Counted from the first letter of the stretch, positions 16,813-26,666 are shown. The stretch: DNA of 64,000 bases from CAVVMA01 sp963788205 (GCA_963788205.1 CAWBGG010000002.1:682001-746000); one strand, 5' to 3'. Numbers and translations: made by a program. The notes: generated by a model not told the origin, from the letters alone.

Positions 16813-17703
16813 ATGACCTCGGCAGACCTGCGCGTCTATGACGGCGCCGTGGCGATCATCACCGGCGCCGCTTCGGGGATCGGCCGTGCGCTTTCACAGG
16901 AGCTCGCCCGAAGAGGGGCGTCTGTGGTTCTGGCTGACGTGCAAGCCGAGGCGGCCGAGGCAACGGCGGTCGGCATCCCGTGTGTATCAGGGCAGCGCGC
17001 TTCCGCTTGCTCCCTCGACGTTACAGACTTCGAGAGCGTAAGACGGCTGGTTGAAAGCGTCGCCGAGCAGCACGGGCGTCTCGATTTCATTTTTAACAAC
17101 GCCGGCATCGCCGCCGTCGGCGAGTTGCGCGATCAGACGATCGAGGCCTGGAACAAGATAATCAACGTCAATCTGCGCGGCGTCGTCCACGGCGTTCAAG
17201 CGGCCTATCCCGTGATGCTCCGTCAAGGCTTCGGGCATATCGTGAATACGGCGTCCATGGCGGGGCTGATACCATCGCCCTTGAGCGGCAGCTACTCCGC
17301 CACCAAGCACGCCCTGGTCGGTCTCTCCAAGGCGCTGCGCGTCGAAGCTGCCGGCGCCGGCGTGCGCGTGAGCGTGCTCTGTCCGGGAGTGATCCGCACG
17401 CCGCTGCTCTCGGGGGGCAAGCATGGAATTTTCGTCGCCGCGATGCCAGAGCAGGAACAACGAGATCGAGGACTCAAGTCCCTTGAACGGCTCCGCCCGA
17501 TGGACGTTGGACGCTTTGCCGCAAAAGCACTCAATCAGGTTGCGCGGAACCGTGCCATCATCGTAATCCCGGCCTGGTGGAAACTCCTGTGGGGGCTCGA
17601 TCGCCTTTCACCAACGCTCAGCCTGTTCGCGGCCCAGCGCGTCTTCGAGTCAGCGCGCAAGGAGATCTTCGGTGCCCGCAGTTCTCCGGCCCCTCGGTCA
17701 TGA
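16813..17703 (+). CDS. Short-chain dehydrogenase/reductase
   Basis: A 296-residue SDR with NAD(P)-binding TGAASGIG, FNNAGIA, the active-site Ser in VNTASMAG and the Tyr-Lys pair YSATK. The C-terminus is extended by about 40 residues with a hydrophobic stretch (RAIIVIPAWWKLLWGLDRLS), as in some lipid-acting SDRs that associate with membranes. ATG 16813 is chosen; an in-frame GTG at 16786 would add nine residues. It follows the TolC-like gene by about 40 bases. Substrate unknown. Confidence 0.85.
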   Translation: MTSADLRVYDGAVAIITGAASGIGRALSQELARRGASVVLADVQAEAAEATAVGIPCVSGQRASACSLDVTDFESVRRLVESVAEQHGRLDFIFNNAGIAAVGELRDQTIEAWNKIINVNLRGVVHGVQAAYPVMLRQGFGHIVNTASMAGLIPSPLSGSYSATKHALVGLSKALRVEAAGAGVRVSVLCPGVIRTPLLSGGKHGIFVAAMPEQEQRDRGLKSLERLRPMDVGRFAAKALNQVARNRAIIVIPAWWKLLWGLDRLSPTLSLFAAQRVFESARKEIFGARSSPAPRS

Positions 17704-17797
17704 GCATGATGTTAGGGCGGTCCCAGCGCCTACAAAAAGCTAATGTCCGTTCAGAATGGAAAGTCCGGCTATGACTGTTTGCGAGGAGGCGGACAAC

Positions 17798-18412
17798 ATG
17801 AAATCGTCAGCTTTTGTGCGTTGGGCCGGCGCATTGTTCCTATGTGCCATCGTGGTGGTGTTATGCGTTCGGTTCGTCGACCGGCCGGTAGCACTGTTCG
17901 TGAACGTCCATTTGGCAGCGAAGAAGTCGCTCGGCGTGCCGTTAGATCTCGTTCTGCTCTTCGTTCCGCTCAGCGCGCTGGCGGTCTTGGGCTGCGGCTG
18001 CGCCGTGCTCGCCGGGCGCAGTTTGCCAAAATCGGCCGAGGCAACGATGCTCGCGAGTTTCAGCCTGACGTGGGCATTGGCGTGCAATTTCTTTTTGTTA
18101 CAGCCGGGGTTCGGGCGTATCGACATCACGACCTATCTCGCGCAACCCAATCTTTACGGTTTCACGCCGTTTCATGGCCATTCGGGCTCGGGTTTTCCCT
18201 CCGGCCATACGGCGATCGCAGCGTCCTTTTTGCTGGTGTTCTGGTCTTTCTACCCGCGCGCCAGAATTCTCATCGGCGCCGCTATCGGCGCGGTAATGAT
18301 CGGCTTGGTCCTGGCGACTTTCCATTTCGTGTCGGATGTTGTCGGTGGCCTTTTCGTTGGCGCAACCGCTGCAGAGATGACGATTGCGCTCTTCCGAGAT
18401 GACAGTCCTTAA
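17798..18412 (+). CDS. PAP2-superfamily membrane phosphatase
   Basis: A 204-residue integral membrane protein with about five to six hydrophobic spans. It carries PAP2 motif C2 (GFPSGHTA) and a C3-like motif (ATFHFVSDVVGG) with the catalytic His and Asp; the C1 motif KxxxxxxRP is not obvious. Family members dephosphorylate lipid phosphates such as phosphatidate or undecaprenyl pyrophosphate at the outer face of the membrane. GAGGAGG at 17783-17789 supports the start at 17798 rather than the longer frame. Confidence 0.85.
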   Translation: MKSSAFVRWAGALFLCAIVVVLCVRFVDRPVALFVNVHLAAKKSLGVPLDLVLLFVPLSALAVLGCGCAVLAGRSLPKSAEATMLASFSLTWALACNFFLLQPGFGRIDITTYLAQPNLYGFTPFHGHSGSGFPSGHTAIAASFLLVFWSFYPRARILIGAAIGAVMIGLVLATFHFVSDVVGGLFVGATAAEMTIALFRDDSP

Positions 18413-18504
18413 CGATGACCCGCCTTGCCAGCTTCTGAGCTCTCGGGTAGGTAACGGCTTGATGGGAGCAATCCGAAAAGCGCTCGCTCGGTCATGAAAA
18501 GGTA

Positions 18505-21500
18505 ATGTCCGTTCTCGCGCAATTCCATCCGGCGGTGCGCGCTTGGTTCGAGCGGCGCTTCGGTGCACCCTCGCGCGTGCAGGAGCTCGGATGGCCGGTG
18601 ATCGGCCAATCGCAGGACGCGCCCGGCCACGATGTATTGCTGTGCGCGCCGACCGGCAGCGGCAAGACGCTGGCCGCTTTCATGTGGGCGATCAATCGCC
18701 TGATCACGGAGGCTGAATTCGGCGCGCTGCGCGACGAAGTCTCGGTGCTCTACGTCTCGCCGCTGAAGGCGCTGGCCAACGATATTCGGCTCAATCTCGA
18801 CGAGCCGCTCGAAGGTGTGCGCCGCGTTGCCGCCGAAAGCGGCGTCAATCTGGCGGAGATTCGCGCCGCGCTGCGCCACGGCGACACCAGTATCAAGGAA
18901 CGCGGCGCGATGCTCCGCAAGCCGCCGCATATTCTAGTCACCACGCCCGAGTCGCTCTACATCCTGCTGACCTCGCCGCGATTCCGCGAGAAGCTGCGCG
19001 CGGTCCGCTACGTGATCGTCGACGAGCTGCACGCGCTGGCAGGCAACAAGCGCGGCTGCCATCTCGCGTTGACGCTGGAGCGCCTGGAGCGGATGGTCCG
19101 CCAGGCCGGCGCGCCGCGCCCCACCCGTATCGGTCTCTCGGCGACGCTGAATCCGATCGAGCGGCTGGCCGAATTTCTGGCCGGCGGCGAAATCGATCGG
19201 AGCGGGAATCGCATTCCACGCCCGGTCAGGATCGTCCGCGCCGACGATCGCGCGCGCGAGATGGACTTGAGCGTGCTCGCGCCCGGTCCCGAGCTGGGCC
19301 CGCTGGCGACCCATCAGCATTGGGACGCGATGTACGACACGCTCGCCAAGCTGATCGGGGAGCATCGCACCACGCTGGTGTTCACGCTCTCGCGCCGATG
19401 GGCCGAGCGGGTCGCGCTCAATCTGCAAAAGCGGCTCGGCGCCGATCAGGTGCTGGCGCATCATGGGAGCCTCGCGCGCAAGGAGCGTCTGGAGGCCGAG
19501 CAGCGCCTTAAGCGCGGCGAGCTCAAGGCGATTGTTGCGACCGCATCGCTCGAACTGGGTATCGACGTTGGCGCGGTCGAGCTGGTGTGCCAGATCGATT
19601 CACCCAAATCGATCTCAGCCGCGATTCAGCGCGTGGGCCGTTCGGGACACAGCCTGGGCGCGACGCCCAAGGGCCGCTTCTTTGCGATGACCCTGGATGA
19701 CCTGCTCGAATGCGCCGCCGCAGTATGCAGTATCAGGCAGGGGCGGCTGGACGAAGTGGAGATTCCCACCGGATGCCTCGATGTGGCGGCGCAGCAAATC
19801 ATCGCGATTGCAGCAGAGGAGGGCGAGATCAGCGAAGCCGACCTTTTGCGGCTGCTGCGCGGCGCGGACAATTTCGCCGCGCTCGACGCGCCTACGCTGC
19901 GCCATCTGCTGGAACAGATGGGCCGTGAGCTGGCGCAGCATATCGCGGGCGCCCATCCGAAAATCTTCTTCGACCGGCACAATAGCCGCGTGCGCGCGCG
20001 GCGCGGCGCGCGAATCGCCGCGATCACCTCGGGCGGTACGATTCCCGAGAGCGGCAACTACGACGTGGTGGTCGAGTCGCAGGACCGCAAGATCGGCGAC
20101 GTGGAAGAAGACTTCGCCCAGGAATCGGTGCGTGGCGATGTGTTCTCGCTGGGCTCGATGCCGTGGCAAATCCAACGTATCTCGCGCAATCGCCTGATGG
20201 TCGAGCCGGCGCCGGGCATGGCGCCGTCGCTGCCGTTCTGGCAGACCGAGGCGGGTGGCCGCTCGCGCGCGCTATCCGCGGCAATTTGGGAACTGCGCCA
20301 TGCGATCGCATCGCGGCTGGATGATCCCGCCGGGGCCGCGGCGTGGCTCAGCCGTGAATGCGCAGTCGAAGAGCCTGCCGCCGCGCAGGCCGTGGCATAT
20401 GTGCGCCGCGGCCTGGACGCGCTCGGCGCGATTCCCGACGACCATACGATCGTGGTCGAGCGCTTTTTCGACGGGCTGGGCGGCACACAGATCGTGATCC
20501 ATTCGCCGCACGGTATCCGCCTTAACCGTGGGCTGGGTCTCGCGCTGCGCAAGCGCCTGTGCCAATCGTTCGATTTCGAAATTCAAGCCTCCGCGATCGA
20601 TGACGGTGTGCTGCTGGCGCTCAATTCGCGCCACAGCTTTGCGCTCGAAGGTACCTTCGCGATGCTCAGACTCGCGCGCCGCTCCCGACGTGCTGGTGCA
20701 GGCGCTGATCGCCGCGCCGATGTTCGAGGTGCGCTTTCGTCACGTCGCGAGCCGGGCGCTGGCCGTGATGCGCTCGAGTCAGGGGCGGCGCGTGCCGGCC
20801 TGGATCCAACGGCTGCGAACGCAGGAACTGGTCGCGGCGATTTTTCCGCAGCAGCAGGCCTGCTTCGAGAATCGCCCGCCGGCGATCGAAATTCCCGACC
20901 ATTTCATCGTGCGCGAGACCATCCGCGAATGCCTGGAGGAATCGACTGATCTGCGCCGGATGCTCGACCTGCTGCGCGGCATCGAGGGCGGGTCGGTGCG
21001 GACGGTCTTTGTCGATGCGATCGCGCCTTCGGTGTTCGCCCATCGCCTGCTGCTCGCCTGGGACTACTCGTTCCTCGACGACGGTGAGCGCGGCAACCGC
21101 CGCAGCCGCACGGTCACGATGAATCGCGGCATGGCCGAGGAGGTCTTTCGCAAAGAGGATCTCTCGGAAATGCTCTCGGCCGAAGTGGTCGAGAGCGTCG
21201 CGATGGAGGCGGCCGGAACGGCGCTGAATCGCCGCGCGCGCGACGCCGACGAGCTTTACGAATTGATCCACGCGCACGGCGCGCTGGCGCCCGCGGCACT
21301 GGAGGCCCGGGTGAACGGCGATTGGCGGGCAATGGCCGCGGCGCTGGAGGAGCAGGGCAGGGTGATCCGGGCGCGACGCGAAAGCGGCGAGGTGCTGATC
21401 GCCGCCGAAGATCGCGGGCTTTTTGCGGCGGCGTATCCGGCGGCCGTGTTCGAGCCCAGTCAATTCAATTTCCACGGTGCAACCGAGGTCGTTCCGGATT

Positions 21501-22996
21501 CCGCGCGGGAAGAGATCGTCCGGCGCGCGCTCAAGACCAGTGGTCCGGTGACGGCGGCGGAAATCGCGGCTCGACTGGGTCTCAAGAACGTCGAGGTTGA
21601 TGCGGCGCTGGCGGCTCTGGAAGCCAGCGGCGCGATTTTCCGCGGCCATTTTACCCGGGCCGACACAGAGCAATGGTGCGAGCGCTACGTGCTGGAGAAA
21701 ATCCATCGCCTGACGCTCGCGCGCGTGCGCGCCGAAATCGAACCGTGCCAGGATCATGAATTCGCCGCCTTTCGCCTCAGATGGAACCATGTCGGCGGCG
21801 CGGACCTCCCCGGCGGCCAGGAGGGCGCCGGGATGGTTCTGGAACAACTCGCCGGGCTGTGCTTCGAGCCGCAGCTCTGGGAGAGTGCGATTCTGCCGGC
21901 GCGCGTCGCGGGATATCGGCCCGAGTGGCTCGACCTGCAATGTCTCAGCGGGTCGATAATTTGGGCGGGCGTGGCAGAGGCCGGCGAAGCGCGCGAGTTT
22001 CCCGCCAAGGTGGCATTTCTCGCGCGCCGCCAGCGGCTGCTGTGGCCGGCGAGCGACGCGGAAATCTCGGATTCGAAGGAGCAGGCCGTTTACGGGGTTT
22101 TGCTCGCGGCGGGTGCGCAGTACCTCGACCAGGTTGCGGATCGCGCCGGACTCTCCGAGCGCGACACTCTGGGCGCGCTATGGCGGCTCGCGGCGGCCGG
22201 GCGCGTATCCAACGACAGCTTCGCACCGCTGCGGATGTTGTCCACCGATCCCGACGCGAAGCACGCGCTCGAGCCGGGGCGCGCGCGGCCGATCAGCAAG
22301 CACGACGCGGCGATTAGGGCGCGGCTCAAATCGAGCCTGGCGGGCCGCTGGTCGGCGATCTCGCAACCCGCGCGGGCCGGAGAATCGGATTTCGATGAGG
22401 CGCGGGAGCTCGCGATGCTGCTGCTGGCGCGCAACGGAATTCTTTCGCGGGAGATGCTCGCGCTCGAATCGATGCCAATTTCGTGGAGCGAGATTTCCTT
22501 TGCGCTGAGAAGGATGGAATACGCGGGCACGATTCGGCGTGGATGGTTTGTGCGTGCGCTTTCGGGCGAACAATACGCGCTGCCCGAGGCGATCGCGATG
22601 CTTCAGGCGGCGCGCGCGCTGAATCCGGCGCGCGAGCGGCCCATCGCGCTCAGCGCCGCCGACCCCGCGAATCCCTACGGCGCGTTGCTTCCCGGATGCG
22701 GTATCACGCGCGAGGCCGGCAATCTGATCGCGATACGGGCTGGGCAGGTCGTGCTCGGCCTGGCGGGCCGCGCGTTAATCGAGATCGGTGAGCTGGACGG
22801 TGAGGCCTTTAGCGCGGCGCTCGCGGCGCTGATCGCGATGCGACCAAAGGTCGCGGTCGAGACCATCAACGGCCATCCGGCGCTGGGGTCCGCGCGAGTC
22901 GGCTTGATGGCCGCGATGCGCTTCCATTCCGACGGCCGCGCGCTGGTCTACGATGGCTTGCCCGGCCCCGCTCCGGCCCGCGCGCTCTCACGCTAG
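18505..22996 (+). pseudogene. lhr: Lhr-type DNA/RNA helicase, one frameshift near 20.67 kb
   Basis: Together two overlapping frames give about 1,497 residues, the size of full-length bacterial Lhr (Lhr-core plus Lhr-CTD). Frame 1 (from 18505) has Walker A APTGSGKT (48-55), the DELH box in VIVDELHALAG, LSATLNP, and motif VI IQRVGRSGH, then the winged-helix and beta-barrel region. At about 20660-20685, after FALEGTFAML, the frame is lost, and APDVLVQALIAAPMFEVRFR resumes in the +1 frame and runs to 22996. One extra or missing base explains this. The intact halves and absence of other damage suggest a sequencing/assembly error or a very recent mutation. Lhr helicases act in DNA repair and RNA processing. 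Confidence 0.88.
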
Positions 22997-23052
22997 AGCA
23001 CCATCGCGACGACAACCCGCGGAGCAGCGACTTCAGCCTGTTTCTCTTTTCT

Positions 23053-23138
23053 GAAGTGGGACCGGCGCCCCGCCGGTCATTCCTCTCGGCCATTGCTAAC
23101 CGACCAATCAAGGCCGGCAGGACGCCGGCCCCCACTTC
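23053..23138. repeat. Dispersed palindromic repeat, copy 2 (gaagtRggaccggcg family)
   Basis: Begins gaagtgggaccggcg and ends cgccggcccccacttc. It shares the interior words cgccggtcatt, ccaat and aaggccggc with copy 1 at 14630-14702. It lies between the lhr 3' end and the XRE-GTPase 3' end, so it may act on transcripts from both sides. Bases 22997-23232 hold nothing else I can support. Confidence 0.7.
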
Positions 23139-23232
23139 CAGGGCAGTCTTCATGAGCTGCCATATCGCCAGAACGATCAGCCCGGCGCCGGAATCGAGTC
23201 AAATTTCGGCGGCAGCATTGCGAAGCCCCTAA

Positions 23233-25416
23233 TCAACGGGCCGCACAGCTCGCAGAACTTTCCGCCGCGGCGTCCGTCTCCAGCAAGGACGACAAACGTC
23301 CCAACGCGACGCCCCACTCCCGGGCGATGGCGTTCGAGAGTTCCTGTTCGAGATCCCTCCGGGGTGAAGCGCTGAAGTATTCCCGATTCCATCGCGCAAC
23401 GCGGTCGCGATAGCCCTTACCCCCTCGCCATTCCTTCTCACAATTCAGCCAGAGCGACGGATCGAGTTTCAGTGCATCCTTAAACGACGTCTCTCCCATA
23501 ATTTGGGCCTTGCGCAGCAGGTCTTCGAACGCGGAGTCCAGCACACCGCGGGCTTGTTGGATAAGGTCTCTTGCCTCTGTGTATTCGGGATTCGCTTCCA
23601 TGGGTTCGGTCACCGTTTTGAATTTTTCAACAAGCGGCTCCAGTGCGAGGACGGCAAGGCGCCTCGCTCCGTAGCCCAGGTGGTAACCGTAGCTCAGTTT
23701 CCACCACTCGCCCTCGCGCCTCACCGTCGCCCGGACCGTGGCCGCATATGCGGTCTGAATCTGCGACATCAGGCTGTCCTGCACATGGCCGTTCAGCGCC
23801 GGGACTGCTCTGTTTTGATCAATCCATGTCGTCAACATGCGACCGGCTGAGCGCCAGACCTCCTGCACCTGCTCCTTCTCATAGTTACGAAGCAAGCTGC
23901 GTGAGTTCGTGATCGCCTCTTGGATACGCGTACGGAGGCTCTGACGGATTTTCGAGAGGCATTCTAAGATCAGGTCTCGCATCCTGGCGGGCTCGTCGCC
24001 GAAGGCGTTGAAGAAGCCTATTTTGAGGTTCTGCAATCCCAGGGGTTCCAGAGCCATCGACGCATACTCGGCTTTCAGGCCGTAGCCTTCCTCGATCGTC
24101 TCGGCGCGAACGCCAGCCTCGTCCTTCACGGCCAGAGCCTCATTAGCGCGGGGTAGAACCAGCAGTGCCGCGTTCAGCTCCACGTTGCGGATGCCGGCTT
24201 CCATCGCACGCTCCAGCAACAGACGGGCGGCCTGCGCCGGCGCGTCGTTGAAGCTGGAGCACAGCAGCGAGAGCGTATGCGGTTCGTCCAAGTGGCGTTC
24301 CAGATCCGCGCGCGCGGCCGTGCGGTCGATTCCCCTTGTGTCGATGAGGTGTACGGAGAGATCGCCCGCGCCCAACAGCGATTGCGGAACGATGATCTCT
24401 ATCCGGTTGGGAAGCGTGAATTCCGGGTGCCTGCCGTTGTTGACCTGCTCGAATGTGTCCTTCAGCCAGGCCAGCGGGGACTTGCCGACGCTCGCGTCGT
24501 ACCAGATGTCCCTGCGGTCCCGCCGGTGCAATTCCATGCGCGCGAGAACGTCAACGACGAATTCCCGGATGGAGGTCGTTTTCGCGGCGAGATCCTTTGC
24601 TTCATCGTGAACGAAGCGTTTCTTGCCATCCGGCCCTTTCCCCCTGTGCACCTTCAATCTCGCTAGGTTCCGCACGGCGCGCTCCATTTCCTGCGAGATG
24701 CCCCGCGCCTCGTCGTCGCCGCCCGCGTCCTCCTCGGGCTCGACCGCACTTCCTTTGATGTGCTCCGCGAAATCCATAACGCAGGCGCGGATCTCGTCAT
24801 CGCCGCAGGGCTCGATCAGCAGGCCATAGCCATTCCCGGAGCGAAGATGGACATCGCAGATCGTGACTCCGCCGCCGCCAGCCTCTAGAACAGGCGCGGG
24901 CGGGCCGCCGTCAGGACTTGCCACCTCGAGCCCGGTTACCCTGCAAATGGCGGTGGATTTGCCGATGCCCTTGCCGCCGATGAACGCAATGTCGTGCTCG
25001 CGTTTGAGAAGCCGGCTCGCCATGCGCCTTATATCGTCGACGTATTCCGTGAGCCGTCGCTCGAAGGAATGTCGAACTTCCGGGCGGTTCCTGAGTGCCA
25101 CCAGGTCGCGGCAGGTTCGCTCGGCCTCCCAAAGCAGTTCCTGGTCCGGGTGATCGAGAGGTGGACGTTGTATCTCCTGCCAGTCTCGCCCCAGCGATTT
25201 TGAGAGCTGCAGCGCCTCCGGAGTGCCGATCGCATCCATGACGGCTTTGAGTTCGTCGGCCGACAGAGGCCGTTCACCCGATTCAACGCGCGATAACACT
25301 GCCGGACTCCAAGTAATCCGGCGCGCTAGCTCGGCTTGTCGGATTCCAGCGGCCTCCCTGAGCTGCGTCAGCCTGCGCCCCACTTCCTGTTGATTTACTT
25401 CTGCAATAGCGTCCAT
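23233..25416 (-). CDS. XRE HTH fused to a P-loop GTPase/dynamin-like ATPase (727 aa), uncharacterised
   Basis: Residues ~11-63 form an XRE-type helix-turn-helix (QLREAAGIRQAELARRI, SPAVLSRVESGERPLS). A helical linker follows, then a P-loop GGKGIGKST (147-155), a possible switch-I Thr in GGGVTICDV (Thr ~185), and a G3-like HLIDTRGID with D359-T-R-G362. SSFNDAP near 388-394 could be a G4 analogue. The remaining ~330 residues look helical and charged, with no transmembrane span. GTPase/dynamin-like assignment is inference from the motif order; other STAND-like or ABC-like P-loop families are possible. ATG 25416 is supported by GGAGG at 25423-25427. It is divergent from a toxin-antitoxin pair and is flanked by palindromic repeats, suggesting an accessory, possibly defence, locus. 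Confidence 0.7.
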   Translation of the reverse strand: MDAIAEVNQQEVGRRLTQLREAAGIRQAELARRITWSPAVLSRVESGERPLSADELKAVMDAIGTPEALQLSKSLGRDWQEIQRPPLDHPDQELLWEAERTCRDLVALRNRPEVRHSFERRLTEYVDDIRRMASRLLKREHDIAFIGGKGIGKSTAICRVTGLEVASPDGGPPAPVLEAGGGGVTICDVHLRSGNGYGLLIEPCGDDEIRACVMDFAEHIKGSAVEPEEDAGGDDEARGISQEMERAVRNLARLKVHRGKGPDGKKRFVHDEAKDLAAKTTSIREFVVDVLARMELHRRDRRDIWYDASVGKSPLAWLKDTFEQVNNGRHPEFTLPNRIEIIVPQSLLGAGDLSVHLIDTRGIDRTAARADLERHLDEPHTLSLLCSSFNDAPAQAARLLLERAMEAGIRNVELNAALLVLPRANEALAVKDEAGVRAETIEEGYGLKAEYASMALEPLGLQNLKIGFFNAFGDEPARMRDLILECLSKIRQSLRTRIQEAITNSRSLLRNYEKEQVQEVWRSAGRMLTTWIDQNRAVPALNGHVQDSLMSQIQTAYAATVRATVRREGEWWKLSYGYHLGYGARRLAVLALEPLVEKFKTVTEPMEANPEYTEARDLIQQARGVLDSAFEDLLRKAQIMGETSFKDALKLDPSLWLNCEKEWRGGKGYRDRVARWNREYFSASPRRDLEQELSNAIAREWGVALGRLSSLLETDAAAESSASCAAR

Positions 25417-25435
25417 TGGCGACCTCCTTCCAAAG

Positions 25436-25464
25436 CTTGTATCAACAGTGCTGCAACATGTCAA
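25436..25464 (-). promoter_or_regulatory. Putative sigma-70 promoter of the XRE-GTPase gene
   Basis: On the minus strand a perfect -35 TTGACA (25459-25464) is followed after 17 bases by TACAAG (25436-25441). The predicted start of transcription falls just before the GGAGG of the gene. Short repeats gcaa/ttgc around the -35 (gcaaagtggttgc) could be the operator bound by the protein's own HTH. Confidence 0.5.
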
Positions 25465-25492
25465 GCAACCACTTTGCAAGCTTACTGCACTA

Positions 25493-25713
25493 TGGACTTC
25501 AACTTTTCTGGAGAGTTGTTGAAGTGGGAGTTCACTTCGACTGCGCAGGTTCGAAGCGCCGCCTCCGTTCGGCGCCTCCTGATACAGGGGTTCGATGTCC
25601 TTATCGACACGACCAAAAAAGCTTGTGTCGCCGGTGGGTCGCTTTCCGGCAACTCTGCCTTTGAGATAATGGATTTGACAACATATGCATCCGCATCCAT
25701 AATCCGAGAGTGA
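25493..25713 (+). CDS. Doubtful small ORF (73 aa) preceding the toxin gene
   Basis: Reads MDFNFSGELLKWEFTSTAQV with no recognised domain. Its only support is a 4-base GTGA overlap with the toxin start (25710-25713). No ribosome site is seen before ATG 25493, and a strong promoter for the toxin lies inside its 3' end. Probably non-coding leader; kept because of the coupling geometry. Confidence 0.22.
25675..25703 (+). promoter_or_regulatory. Strong sigma-70 promoter of the toxin-antitoxin operon
   Basis: TTGACA at 25675-25680, a 17-base spacer, then CATAAT at 25698-25703. Transcription should begin around 25710, which is the GTG start of the toxin, so the message is probably leaderless. Confidence 0.65.
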
Positions 25714-26093
25714 AGTGGGAAGTGGATTTGCATGAGGATTTCGTCCCGGAGTACCGCGGCCTACACAAAGACGTGCAGGACGAGCTGCTCGCCCACATCG
25801 AGCTGCTCGAACAGTTTGGCCCGCAACTAGGGCGGCCCCGCGCGGATACAGTCAATGGTTCACGTCACGCAAATATGAAGGAATTAAGGTTTGACGCCGC
25901 AGACGGGGTTTGGCGCTTCGCTTTCGCGTTCGACCCAAGACGCCGGGCCATTATCCTGTGCGGCGGCGACAAATCGGGCGGCAGCGAGAAACGCTTCTAC
26001 CGCCAATTGATAGATAAGGCCGACGCGCGCCTCGATGCTCACGAGGTCAAAATCAAAAGACAGAAGGAAAAGGAAAGGAAGCAAAGACCATGA
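25710..26093 (+). CDS. HigB/Gp49-like type II toxin (RelE superfamily)
   Basis: A 127-residue toxin of the phage-derived Gp49-like/HigB family, whose members cleave mRNA at the ribosome. Diagnostic stretches are KWEVDLHEDFVPEYRGL, ELLEQFGPQLGRPRADTVNG, SRHANMKELRFDAADGVWRF and AFAFDPRRRAIILCGGDKSG, ending in a lysine-rich tail. GTG 25710 matches the usual family N-terminus (M-K-W-E-V) and coincides with the predicted transcription start. Its stop overlaps the antitoxin ATG (ATGA at 26090-26093), the usual toxin-first HigBA arrangement. Confidence 0.88.
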   Translation: MKWEVDLHEDFVPEYRGLHKDVQDELLAHIELLEQFGPQLGRPRADTVNGSRHANMKELRFDAADGVWRFAFAFDPRRRAIILCGGDKSGGSEKRFYRQLIDKADARLDAHEVKIKRQKEKERKQRP

Positions 26094-26533
26094 CCAACCT
26101 CGAACGGATAAGGAAGGACCTAAGCCCCGCCCGTCGCAAGAAGATTGAGGCTCGTGCGGCGCAATTGATTGCTGAGGAAATGACCCTGCAGGAACTCCGG
26201 CATGCCCGCAAGCTCACGCAGGTTCGTATGGCCAAGGCTCTCGGCATCACCCAGGACGGTGTTTCGCGCCTCGAAAAGCGCAGCGATCTTTTGCTATCGA
26301 CACTGCGGAAGACCGTCGAGGCGTTGGGCGGCCGCCTTTTCCTTATCGCGCAGTTTCCCGACCGCAAACCCGTGATGCTCTCCGGCATAGCGGCAATGAA
26401 TGCGGAGCCAACATCTGACAAACGCCAGGATGCTCGACGAGCAGCCGCGCCACAGTGCATCGATCCGGCCCGCACACCAGCCCGGCGTGCGCGAGCTGCT
26501 TCAGCCCCGGCGCGCGCGAATCGCTCCGCGTAG
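26090..26533 (+). CDS. XRE-family antitoxin (HigA-like) with extended C-terminus
   Basis: Residues 1-~100 match the antitoxin partner of Gp49-like toxins: RIRKDLSPARRKKIEARAAQ, the HTH LTQVRMAKALGITQDGVSRL and the C-terminal strand TLRKTVEALGGRLFLIAQFP. Such proteins neutralise the toxin and repress the shared promoter. After LSGIAAMN the last ~45 residues are Ala/Arg/Pro-rich and read into the GC-rich palindromic region, so the native stop may have been lost when that repeat arose. The start overlaps the toxin stop. Confidence 0.85.
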   Translation: MTNLERIRKDLSPARRKKIEARAAQLIAEEMTLQELRHARKLTQVRMAKALGITQDGVSRLEKRSDLLLSTLRKTVEALGGRLFLIAQFPDRKPVMLSGIAAMNAEPTSDKRQDARRAAAPQCIDPARTPARRARAASAPARANRSA

Positions 26534-26553
26534 CGCAGTGCGCCCTCGCCCGC

Positions 26554-26580
26554 CGAGCGACTTGCGAAGCAAGTCGCTCG
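26554..26580. repeat. Perfect 12-bp stem palindrome
   Basis: cgagcgacttgc, loop gaa, then gcaagtcgctcg. A perfect 12-bp stem with a three-base loop, immediately downstream of the antitoxin; could act as a terminator or a mobile-repeat end. Confidence 0.6.
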
Positions 26581-26584
26581 ACGA

Positions 26585-26630
26585 CCTCTCCCGGCTTGCG
26601 CCTGCGGACGGTCCGCAGGCGCGGGAGAGG
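26585..26630. repeat. Nested palindromic repeat with cctctccc/gggagagg ends
   Basis: Outer stem cctctccc (26585-26592) with gggagagg (26623-26630). Inner perfect 12-bp stem gcgcctgcggac with gtccgcaggcgc. The left arm cctctcccggcttgcg recurs inside the MITE at 1502-1516, so the two share a repeat core. Confidence 0.6.
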
Positions 26631-26666
26631 CGCATATGACGGGGCGCGGCGCATTAACGTCGGACG

